NCBI GenBank assembly: GCA_027489835.1
Contig: JAIXZF010000388.1
Span: forward strand, 1 to 18,162
Origin: Hyphomicrobiales bacterium
Lineage (GTDB): Bacteria; Pseudomonadota; Alphaproteobacteria; Rhizobiales; Beijerinckiaceae
Length of the DNA: 18,162 nt
Reading direction: 5' to 3'
The number at the start of each line of letters is the position of its first letter. Positions within the stretch are counted from its first letter, which is position 1. This document shows, piece by piece, positions 6,624 to 13,897 of this stretch. The notes under the pieces were generated by a model. The model was not told the origin of the DNA, did not search any database, and worked only from the letters and a program-made list of their open reading frames with translations. The translations under genes and the position numbers were made by a program.

Positions 6624-9600
6624 GTGCCCGCCGGCCGCGGCCGAACCTCCATTCGCTGCCTGCGGGGCTGCCCTTCCTCGAGACGCTGGCCGACGCGGTC
6701 CTGAGTGACCGGCTCGACCTCGGCATGGGCCGCGACGACCCCGCGGCGCTCGCGAGCGCGACGATCTACCTGCCCACGCGCCGCGCCGCCCGCGCCCTGT
6801 CCACGGTGCTGGTCCGCATGAGCGGGCGGAGCGCGCTGATCCTGCCGCGGCTGGTCCCGCTCGGCGACCCGGCGGAGGCCGAGGCGCATGACATGTTGAC
6901 GGAGTCGGGCGCCGAGCCCGAGCTGCTGCGCGCCGCCTGGCCGATCGATCCCCTGGCGCGGCAGGTGCTGCTGGCGCGCCAGATCATGGCGGCCAGCCGG
7001 GCGCGCGATGCGAGGCTCGCGGCCGAGGACGCCGCCGGCGGCTCCCTCGCCGCCTCCACCCTGGGCAGCGCCTTCGCGCTGGCCGAGGATCTGAGCGCCA
7101 TCCTCGATGCGATGCAGGCCGAGGACGTCTCCTTCGACAGGATCAGGACCCTCGACGCCACGCGCTTCGACGAGCTGTGGCAGATGACGGCCCGCTTCCT
7201 CGCCATCCTGAGCGAAGCCTGGCCGAAGAATCTCGCCGACCGCGGCGAGACGGACCTCGTGTTGTGGCGCAACCGGCTGATCGACCGGCAGGCCGAGCGG
7301 CTCGCGCGCGGCGACGCGCCGGGCCCGGTCATCGTCGCGGGCTCGACGGGCTCCATTTCCGCCACGGGACGGCTCATCGGCGCGGTCGCGCGGATGCCGC
7401 GCGGGGCGGTGGTGCTGCCCGACCTTGACCTGCACAGCCCGGATGCGACCTGGACCGCGCTGACGAGGGCGCGTCCCGAAGCGCCGGACCGCAGCGCCTC
7501 CCACCCCCAGGCGCTTCTCGCGCGGCTGCTCGAGCGCATGGGCGCGGCCCGCGAGGATGTGCGCGAGCTTGGCGGCATGGACCCGCGCGCGCCCCGCGCC
7601 CTGCGCCGCCGCCTCGTCCATGAGGCGCTGCGGCCCGCCGGCACGACGCATGAATGGGCGCGCCTCGCGGAGGTCCTGCCGGCCGCCGACATGGCCGCCG
7701 CCTTCCAGGGCCTGCGCGTCGTCGAGGCGCCCGACGAGCGGGGCGAGGCGCTGGCGCTGGCGCTGGCCATCAAGCAGGAGCTGATGCGCCCCGAAAGCCT
7801 CGTCGCGCTGGTGACGCCCGATCGCGGCCTTGCCGAGCGCGTGGCGCTGGAGCTCGGCCGCTGGGGCATCGAGGTCGACGACAGCGCCGGCCAGGCGCTC
7901 GGCCGCACCACGGCAGGCTTCGCCCTGATCCTGCTCCTCGAGGCGATGCTCGACGGCGCCGGCCCCGAGACGCTGATCGACCTCGCCCATCATCCACGCC
8001 TGACGGCGGGCCTCGGCGCCGCCCGCATGGCGCAGGGGCGGCAGGCGCTCGAGATCGGCGTGCTGCGGGGCGCGCGCGCCTATCGCGGACTGGACGAGCT
8101 GGCGCAGGCGGTGCGCGCCCTGCCCGAGCGCATCGCCGACTGGCGCGCCCCCGGGCCGCGGCGGCGGCTGGGCCCGGACGATCAGGCTGCGGCCCACGAG
8201 GTCGCGAGCGGCCTCGCCTCGGCGCTCGCGCCGCTGCTGGCGTTGGCCGGGGGCGAGGAGGGTTTTGCGCTGGCGCCCGCCATCGCGCAGCTGCGTCAGG
8301 CGCTGCTGGAGCTGAGCCGCGACGAGGAAGGGGAAAGCGCGATCTTCTCCGGCGAGGACGGCCAGGAGCTCGGCCGCATGCTGGACGAGCTCGAGGCCGC
8401 GAGCGACGGCGCGCTGGGCCGCGCCGACGACCTCGCCCGCATCTGCCGCACCGTGCTTGGCCAGCGCGTCGTCCGGGCGCGCCGCAAGGACCATCCGCGC
8501 GTGATGCTGCTCGGCCTGCTCGAGGCGCGCCTCGTCAGCGCCGACCTGATGATCCTTGGCGGGCTGAACGAAGGCGCCTGGCCGCCCTCCACCCGCACCG
8601 ATCCCTTCCTCAACCGCGTCATGCGCGCGGAACTCGGCCTGTCCTCGCCCGAGCGCCGCATCGGGCAGGCCGCGCATGACTTCATCCAGGCCTTCTGCGC
8701 GCCCCGCGCCCTCATCAGCCGCGCGGTCAAGACCGGCGGCGTCCAGGCCCTGCCGTCGCGCTTCTGGCAGCGCCTCAGGACTGTCGTCGACCCCGCGGTC
8801 TGGGCCGGCGCGCTGGCCGAAGGGGCGGGGCTGGTGCGGATCGCGGCCGCCATCGACCGTCCCGACTTCGTCTCGCCCGCCCGCCGCCCGGCGCCGAAGC
8901 CTCCGGCCGCGCTGCAGCCGCGCCGCTTCAGCGTCACCGAGGTCGAGGTGCTCTACCGCGACCCTTACGAGATCTTCGCGCGCCGGATCCTCGGCCTGCA
9001 GGCGCTGGAGCCCATGCAGGTCGCGCTCGGCGCGGCCGACAGGGGCAGCCTGCTGCACGAGGTGGTCGAAGCCTTCGCGCGCCGCTGGCCGGCGGCCCTG
9101 CCGCCCGATCCGCATGCCGAGCTGGTCGCCATCGGCCGGCAGGTCTTCGCGCGCCTCGCGGGGGAGCCGGACGTCGCCGCGTTCTGGTGGCCCCGCTTCC
9201 TCGAGATGGCCCCGGCCATCGCGCGCTGGGAGCAGGGCCGCAGGCTTGGCGTCGGCAGCGTCGGCGCCGAGCTGCGCATCGAGCAGGCGTTCCCGCTGCC
9301 GTTCGGCGGGGAGGTGCTGCTGAGCGCCCGCGCCGACCGCGTCGAGCAGCGCCTCGACGGTCGCCTCGCCATCCTCGACTTCAAGACCGGAACGCCGCCT
9401 TCGACCAAGCAGGTCAAGGCCGGCCTCGCCCCCCAGCTCCTGCTCGAGGCGGCCATGGCGCCGCTCGCCGCCTTCCGCCCGGTCGGCATGGCTGAGGGCG
9501 CCGGAGCCCGCTTCGGCCCCGCCCCCGTGGCGGAGGTGGCCTATGTCGCGCTCAGGCCCGGGCAGGACGGCGTCGCCGAAACCAAGGGCTTCGAGCTCGA

Positions 9601-9790
9601 CAGCCTGGCCGAGACGGCGGCGGAGCACCTCGCCGCCTTCCAGTCGGTCGTCGGCGAGTTCCACAGCGGCGCGCGGGCCTACGTTTCGCGCTTCGCGCCG
9701 CAGTTCATGCGTTACGAAACCGATTACGACCACCTCGCCCGCGTCAAGGAATGGTCGGCGGGCCCCGATGCGGGGAGCGACGAGGCATGA
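6620..9790 (+). CDS. addB: AddB, subunit of the AddAB helicase-nuclease (alphaproteobacterial type)
   Basis: A 1056-residue partner of AddA in resecting double-strand breaks for RecA loading. The open frame extends back to 6533, but homology begins at the GTG at 6620, which overlaps the murU stop as GTGA. The N-terminal helicase-like part has no P-loop, so it is probably inactive as an ATPase. LNEGAWPP near residue 650 is typical of AddB/RecC-like proteins. A RecB-type nuclease domain occupies about 770-985, with His813, Asp906, Asp920 and Lys922 in LDFKT, and Gln939 as apparent catalytic residues. The four cysteines that hold an Fe-S cluster in Bacillus AddB are missing: the first position reads RDPYEIF instead of CPY, and no Cys is seen in the nuclease domain or the C-terminal tail. 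Overlap with addA by ATGA implies translational coupling. Confidence 0.94.
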   Translation: MSARRPRPNLHSLPAGLPFLETLADAVLSDRLDLGMGRDDPAALASATIYLPTRRAARALSTVLVRMSGRSALILPRLVPLGDPAEAEAHDMLTESGAEPELLRAAWPIDPLARQVLLARQIMAASRARDARLAAEDAAGGSLAASTLGSAFALAEDLSAILDAMQAEDVSFDRIRTLDATRFDELWQMTARFLAILSEAWPKNLADRGETDLVLWRNRLIDRQAERLARGDAPGPVIVAGSTGSISATGRLIGAVARMPRGAVVLPDLDLHSPDATWTALTRARPEAPDRSASHPQALLARLLERMGAAREDVRELGGMDPRAPRALRRRLVHEALRPAGTTHEWARLAEVLPAADMAAAFQGLRVVEAPDERGEALALALAIKQELMRPESLVALVTPDRGLAERVALELGRWGIEVDDSAGQALGRTTAGFALILLLEAMLDGAGPETLIDLAHHPRLTAGLGAARMAQGRQALEIGVLRGARAYRGLDELAQAVRALPERIADWRAPGPRRRLGPDDQAAAHEVASGLASALAPLLALAGGEEGFALAPAIAQLRQALLELSRDEEGESAIFSGEDGQELGRMLDELEAASDGALGRADDLARICRTVLGQRVVRARRKDHPRVMLLGLLEARLVSADLMILGGLNEGAWPPSTRTDPFLNRVMRAELGLSSPERRIGQAAHDFIQAFCAPRALISRAVKTGGVQALPSRFWQRLRTVVDPAVWAGALAEGAGLVRIAAAIDRPDFVSPARRPAPKPPAALQPRRFSVTEVEVLYRDPYEIFARRILGLQALEPMQVALGAADRGSLLHEVVEAFARRWPAALPPDPHAELVAIGRQVFARLAGEPDVAAFWWPRFLEMAPAIARWEQGRRLGVGSVGAELRIEQAFPLPFGGEVLLSARADRVEQRLDGRLAILDFKTGTPPSTKQVKAGLAPQLLLEAAMAPLAAFRPVGMAEGAGARFGPAPVAEVAYVALRPGQDGVAETKGFELDSLAETAAEHLAAFQSVVGEFHSGARAYVSRFAPQFMRYETDYDHLARVKEWSAGPDAGSDEA
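9772..9777 (+). promoter_or_regulatory. Ribosome binding site fixing the addA start at 9787
   Basis: GGGGAG inside the end of addB lies nine bases before ATG 9787. The same frame is open upstream to an ATG at 9751, but that start lacks such a site and would add twelve residues encoded within addB. Confidence 0.6.
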
Positions 9791-12700
9791 ACGTCCCCGT
9801 CCATGTCGCCGTCCCGGCCGAGACCGCGCGCCAGCAATCGCGCGCCTCCGATCCCGCCGCCAGCGCCTGGGTCACCGCCAATGCGGGATCGGGCAAGACC
9901 ACGGTGCTGGTGCGCCGGGTGCTCAGGCTGATGCTGGCCGATGTCGATCCGTGCCGCATCCTGTGCCTGACCTACACCACCGCCGCCGCGGCCAACATGC
10001 AGAACCGCCTGTTCGAGACCCTGTCCGAATGGGCCCGCGCGCCGGAGGCCGAGCTCGACGCCAGGCTCGCGCCCGTGCTCGACCGCGCCCCCGCATCGGC
10101 CGAGCGCGCCCGGGCGCGCACCCTCTTCGCCGAGGCGCTCGAGACGCCGGGGGGCCTGCAGATCCAGACGATCCACGCCTTCTGCACCCGCGTCCTCCAG
10201 AGCGCGCCCTTCGAGGCGGGCATCCCTGCCTATTTCGAGGTCATCAGCGAGACCGACCGCATCGCCGCGATCGAGGCGGCGGTCGGCCGCGCGCTGAACC
10301 GGGCCAGCGAGGACGGGCCCGCGCTCAAGCGCTCGCTCGACCGCATTGCACGCGAGGTCGACGACCAGCGCTTCCGCGACCTGATCGACAAGGCGCTCGA
10401 AGCGTCCGACTTCCTGATGGCGGGCGGCGTCATCCGCAGCCGCGAGGACATCGAGGCCGACCTCGCCGCCGCGCTCGGCGTCGAGCCGAGCGCCTCTGCT
10501 GACAGGATCGTCGAGGCGGGGCTCGGACGGCTCGGCCGCGTGCTGGACATCGCCCGCGCGCAAGCCGCCGTCATGGCGCATGGCACCGAACCCGAGCGCC
10601 GCAGATGGGAGCCTCATGCCGAGGCCCTTCGCAGCGGTCCGGCGGAGGCGCGCCTCGCGGTCTGGCGCTCGGTGCTGCTGACGGAGAAGGGCACGCCGCG
10701 CGCGAACCCTGTCTCCAAGGGCGTGCAGGCCAGGGAACCCTGGCTGCTCCCGGCCTGCGAGGCCGCGCTCGACATCCTCCTCGATCTGCTGGAGACCCTG
10801 AACGCGCTGGCCATCTACGAACGCAGCGCCGCGCTCTTCGCGCTGGCCCGGCTCATCCTCGACGATTACGCCCGCACCAAGCGGCGCATGGCGGCGCTGG
10901 ACTATGACGACCTCATCGCCCATGCCCGTGCCCTGTTCGAGAGCGTCGATGCGGGCTGGCTGCTCTACAAGCTCGACGCCGGCCTCGATCACCTGCTCGT
11001 CGACGAGGCTCAGGACACCAGCGCCGACCAGTGGGCAATCCTGAACGCGCTCACCTCGGAATTCCTCGCTGGAAAGGGCGCGCGCAGTCCGAAGCTGCCG
11101 CGCACCATCTTCGCCGTCGGCGACGAGAAGCAGTCGATCTTCGGCTTCCAGGGGGCGGCCCCGGCCGAGTTCGGCCAGCAGCGCGCGGCGCTGCAGCGGC
11201 GCTTCCCGTCCGATGGCGATAGCTTCCGCGACGTGCGCCTGCAGGTCTCGTTCCGCTCGACGCCTGACGTCATCGCCGCGGTCGACGCCGTCTTCGCCCA
11301 GCCGCAGGCCTTCAAGGGCCTCTCCTCCGCCTCTGACGAGGTCGGCACGGTCCACGCCACGGTGCGCGCCGGGGCGAGCGGGGCCGTCGACCTTTGGGAT
11401 CTGATCGAGCCGGACCCTGGCGACGAAGAGGTCGTCTGGAAGCGCCCGCTCGACGCGCCCGAACGCCAGGCCCCGGTGCAGCGCCTGGCCGACGCCATCG
11501 CCCGGACGCTCAGGGGCTGGATGCGCGCCGGGCAGGACGATCTCGGCCAGCCCTTCGATCCGGGCGAGGTCCTGATCCTGCTGCCGCGCCGCAAGGCCGC
11601 CTTCGCGGCCATCGTCAAGGCGCTGAAGAGCGTCGGCGTGCCGGTCGCTGGCGTGGACCGGATCCGGCTGTCCAGCCACATCGCGGTCGAGGACCTGATC
11701 GCGCTCGGCCGCGCGGCGCTGCTGCCGGCCGACGACCTGACGCTGGCGGTGGTGCTGAAGTCGCCGATCTTCGGCCTCGGCGACGACGATCTTCTGCGCA
11801 TCGCGGCGGGGCGCGAAGGCTCGCTGCGGCAGGCGCTGGCCGCTTCCGGCCATCCAGTCGACCGGCAGGCCGAGGAGCGCTGGAGCCGCATCGAGGCCAT
11901 GGCGACGGCGCTCGGGCCGTTCGCCTTCTACACGACGGTCCTGTCGGTGATGGGCGGCCGAAAGGCCATGCTCGCCAGGCTCGGCGCCGAGGCCTCGGAC
12001 GCGATCGACGTCTTCCTGCTGCAGGCCCTTGCCCATGAACAGCGCGAGGGCCCCTCGCTGACCTGCTTCCTGAGCGCGGTGGAGGCCAGCTCCGACGACG
12101 TCAAGCGCGACCTCGGCACCGCCAGCGGCGAGGTGCGGGTCATGACCGTGCATGGCGCGAAGGGGCTGGAGGCCCGCACGGTCATCATCGCCGACATCGG
12201 CCCCCCGCCGGGGGGACGCGGCGATCCCCCATTGATGGACCTGCCGCTGCCGTCCCAGCTGGGCGGCCGGAGCGTCGCGGTCTGGGCAGGCCCGGCGGCG
12301 ACGGATTGCAGCGCCCTCGCCAAGGCCCGCGACGAGGGGCGCGGCAAGGCGGCGGAGGAGCACCACCGCCTGCTCTACGTCGCGATGACGCGCGCCGCCG
12401 ACCGGCTGATCGTCTGCGGCGTCAGGCCGGCGAGCGAGAAGACGCTGGCCGCCTCGTGGTATGGCCTGATCGAGAGCGGGCTTCAGGCTTCGGAAGCCGG
12501 CCTGCGCGACATCGAGCCGGCCGTCGAAGGCATCGGCCGCCGCCGCTTCAAGATCACGCCGGACCGCCCCGCGGCACTCCGCGCCGATGCGCCGGGCCAG
12601 GCCGGGGCCCCCGTCTCCCCGCAGCCGGAGCCCATGCCCGAATGGGTCCAGGCGCCGCTGACGGCCGAGACCTCGGTGCGGCCGCCGCTCACGCCCGCGA

Positions 12701-13278
12701 GCGCGCTGGCGGCCTCGGGCCGGCCCGACCGGCCGGGCGACGAGGCTGCCCTTGCTGCGGCGGCGGATCGCGGCCGCTTCGTGCACCTGCTGCTGCAATG
12801 GCTTCCCGCCGCCGAGCCAGATGTCCGCACGGCGCTCGCGATGCGCGGCGCGGCCCGGTTCCTGCCGGCGATGGACGAGGCCGCGCGTGCGGGGCTCGTC
12901 GCGCAGACTCTGGCGGTCATGGCGGCGCCCGACCTGGCCCCGCTGTTCGGCCCGGGCAGCGTCGCCGAGGTCGAGGTCGGAGGGCGGATCGGCCTGCCGG
13001 GCCGCGAGCGCGGCGTGTCGGGCCGGATCGACCGGCTGATGATCGGCGAGGACCTGATCCTGTTCGCCGACTTCAAGACCGCGAGCCGCCCGCCCGCCCA
13101 TGAAGGGGCCATCCCCGCCGACACGCTGGCCCAGCTCGCCGCCTACCGGGCCCTGCTGTCCAATCTCTATCCCGGCAGGCCGGTGCGCGCGCTGGCGGTC
13201 TACACGGCCGGGCCCGTCGTCCTGGAGCCATCGGCGGCCCGGCTCGACGCGGCGCTGGCCGCCATCCTCGGCGGGTGA
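9787..13278 (+). CDS. addA: AddA, ATP-dependent helicase-nuclease subunit
   Basis: A 1163-residue UvrD/RecB-family helicase with a C-terminal nuclease. Visible helicase motifs in order: P-loop AGSGKT (33-38, Lys37), Ia CLTYTTAAAA, TIHAFC, Walker B VDEAQD (Asp406-Asp410), III AVGDEKQSIFGFQG, IV VSFRSTP, V MTVHGAKGLEA, and VI LLYVAMTRAADRL. The C-terminal nuclease shows His1000, Asp1082 in GRIDR, Asp1095 and Lys1097 in DFKT, and Gln1116 in QLAAY. Both subunits of the complex thus carry intact nuclease sites, so each strand can be cut by its own subunit, as in AddAB rather than RecBCD. It translocates on DNA ends and prepares 3' tails for recombination. ATG 9787 overlaps the addB stop (ATGA) and has a good ribosome site. 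trxA follows after 153 bases with its own likely promoter. Confidence 0.96.
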   Translation: MNVPVHVAVPAETARQQSRASDPAASAWVTANAGSGKTTVLVRRVLRLMLADVDPCRILCLTYTTAAAANMQNRLFETLSEWARAPEAELDARLAPVLDRAPASAERARARTLFAEALETPGGLQIQTIHAFCTRVLQSAPFEAGIPAYFEVISETDRIAAIEAAVGRALNRASEDGPALKRSLDRIAREVDDQRFRDLIDKALEASDFLMAGGVIRSREDIEADLAAALGVEPSASADRIVEAGLGRLGRVLDIARAQAAVMAHGTEPERRRWEPHAEALRSGPAEARLAVWRSVLLTEKGTPRANPVSKGVQAREPWLLPACEAALDILLDLLETLNALAIYERSAALFALARLILDDYARTKRRMAALDYDDLIAHARALFESVDAGWLLYKLDAGLDHLLVDEAQDTSADQWAILNALTSEFLAGKGARSPKLPRTIFAVGDEKQSIFGFQGAAPAEFGQQRAALQRRFPSDGDSFRDVRLQVSFRSTPDVIAAVDAVFAQPQAFKGLSSASDEVGTVHATVRAGASGAVDLWDLIEPDPGDEEVVWKRPLDAPERQAPVQRLADAIARTLRGWMRAGQDDLGQPFDPGEVLILLPRRKAAFAAIVKALKSVGVPVAGVDRIRLSSHIAVEDLIALGRAALLPADDLTLAVVLKSPIFGLGDDDLLRIAAGREGSLRQALAASGHPVDRQAEERWSRIEAMATALGPFAFYTTVLSVMGGRKAMLARLGAEASDAIDVFLLQALAHEQREGPSLTCFLSAVEASSDDVKRDLGTASGEVRVMTVHGAKGLEARTVIIADIGPPPGGRGDPPLMDLPLPSQLGGRSVAVWAGPAATDCSALAKARDEGRGKAAEEHHRLLYVAMTRAADRLIVCGVRPASEKTLAASWYGLIESGLQASEAGLRDIEPAVEGIGRRRFKITPDRPAALRADAPGQAGAPVSPQPEPMPEWVQAPLTAETSVRPPLTPASALAASGRPDRPGDEAALAAAADRGRFVHLLLQWLPAAEPDVRTALAMRGAARFLPAMDEAARAGLVAQTLAVMAAPDLAPLFGPGSVAEVEVGGRIGLPGRERGVSGRIDRLMIGEDLILFADFKTASRPPAHEGAIPADTLAQLAAYRALLSNLYPGRPVRALAVYTAGPVVLEPSAARLDAALAAILGG

Positions 13279-13337
13279 GGCCGCGGGCCGGCGAGCGGCC
13301 ATGTCCATGCGTCGTTTCACAGTGGCGTGACGCGCGT

Positions 13338-13354
13338 GGCTGCGAAGCTTGACC
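13338..13354 (+). repeat. Copy 1 of a 17-bp repeated element, upstream of trxA
   Basis: GGCTGCGAAGCTTGACC recurs with one change at 13785-13801 before the penicillin-binding protein gene. Here its last six bases form a good -35 hexamer. It may be a shared operator or an upstream promoter element; see the matching entry. Confidence 0.45.
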
Positions 13355-13377
13355 GGGCAGGCCCGCATTCCTAGCTT
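13349..13377 (+). promoter_or_regulatory. Probable trxA promoter
   Basis: TTGACC at 13349-13354 matches the sigma-70 -35 box at five of six positions, and TAGCTT at 13372-13377 (three of six) follows after the optimal seventeen bases. Transcription would begin near 13384, leaving a leader of about 48 bases before trxA. The weak -10 is usual for GC-rich alphaproteobacteria. Confidence 0.45.
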
Positions 13378-13431
13378 GCGGTCAGTCTGGCCGCCGATCC
13401 TCCAGCGGCCACAACGGATAGCGAGATTGCC

Positions 13432-13761
13432 ATGAGCGCCGCCAGCAAGGTCACCGACGCCTCCTTCGAGGCCGACGTCCTGAAGTCCCAGGAACCCGTC
13501 GTCGTGGATTTCTGGGCCGAATGGTGCGGGCCCTGCCGCATGATTGCCCCCGCGCTCGACGAGATCGCCACCGAGATGGCCGGCAAGGTCAAGGTCGTGA
13601 AGCTCAACGTCGACGAGAACCCCGCGGTCTCGGCGAAGTACGGTATCCGCTCGATCCCCACACTCATGGTGTTCAAGGGCGGCAAGCTGGTCGGCCAGAT
13701 GGCCGGCGCCAAGCCGAAGAGCGACCTGTCCAAGTGGATCAGCGCGAGCGCGGCCGGCTGA
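13432..13761 (+). CDS. trxA: Thioredoxin
   Basis: A 109-residue cytoplasmic dithiol-disulfide oxidoreductase, the usual length for thioredoxin 1. The redox motif WCGPC is at residues 31-35 and the conserved cis-proline loop SIPTL has Pro76; the buried Asp in VVDFWAEW is present at 26. It reduces protein disulfides, including ribonucleotide reductase and peroxide-defence enzymes, taking electrons from thioredoxin reductase. There is no signal peptide. A candidate promoter sits 55-83 bases upstream. Its place just after addA is common in Hyphomicrobiales; in many relatives trxA is followed by folC, whereas here a penicillin-binding protein gene follows, which suggests local rearrangement (inference). 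Confidence 0.97.
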   Translation: MSAASKVTDASFEADVLKSQEPVVVDFWAEWCGPCRMIAPALDEIATEMAGKVKVVKLNVDENPAVSAKYGIRSIPTLMVFKGGKLVGQMAGAKPKSDLSKWISASAAG

Positions 13762-13784
13762 GCCGCACGGGGCGCGTCCCGAGG

Positions 13785-13801
13785 GGCTGCGAAGCTTAAC
13801 C
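13785..13801 (+). repeat. Copy 2 of the 17-bp repeated element, upstream of the class A PBP gene
   Basis: GGCTGCGAAGCTTAACC matches the copy before trxA except for A in place of G in the final TTRACC. The change creates the TTAA that forms the first half of the CtrA-type box. The two copies are 447 bases apart in the same orientation, both in promoter-proximal gaps. Confidence 0.45.
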
Positions 13802-13810
13802 CCCCCTTAA
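13796..13810 (+). promoter_or_regulatory. Perfect CtrA-type box TTAA-N7-TTAA upstream of the class A PBP gene
   Basis: TTAA at 13796-13799 and TTAA at 13807-13810 are separated by seven C residues. This is exactly the binding pattern of the cell-cycle regulator CtrA in Caulobacter and related alphaproteobacteria. It lies in the non-coding gap 87 bases before the PBP start codon, a natural promoter position. By eye, TTAA occurs only three times in the whole window, and two of those form this box. Whether CtrA activates or represses here cannot be told; no clear -10 follows. Confidence 0.55.
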
Positions 13811-13852
13811 AAGCGCCATGTTTCACTGCCTCTGAACACGCGCGGCCGGCCG

Positions 13853-13864
13853 GCCAGATCTGGC
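13853..13864. repeat. 12-bp perfect palindrome in the PBP leader
   Basis: GCCAGATCTGGC reads the same on both strands and follows a short GGCC tandem run. It lies 33 bases before the PBP start codon, so it could be an operator or a small leader hairpin. Nothing identifies a binding protein. Confidence 0.3.
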
Positions 13865-13884
13865 TGCGGTCGCGCTGAATCGAC

Positions 13885-13888
13885 GAGG
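13885..13888 (+). promoter_or_regulatory. Ribosome binding site of the class A PBP gene
   Basis: GAGG in the context CGACGAGGC ends nine bases before ATG 13898, supporting that start. Confidence 0.5.
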
Positions 13889-13897
13889 CGCGCCGGC

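Noticed and set aside
6404..9733. Very long open frame on the minus strand opposite addB, and a similar one at 9724-13368 opposite addA
   Set aside because: Both are antisense to well-supported genes with complete motif sets. Their translations are low-complexity (rich in Gly, Arg, Ala) with no recognisable domain, as expected from antisense frames in GC-rich DNA.
13302..13330. Nine-codon frame MSMRRFTVA between addA and trxA
   Set aside because: Too short to support, has no ribosome site, and lies upstream of the likely trxA promoter.
13766..13784. Possible terminator hairpin after trxA (CGGG...CCCG)
   Set aside because: The stem is only about four or five pairs and no T tract follows, so trxA may read into the PBP gene.
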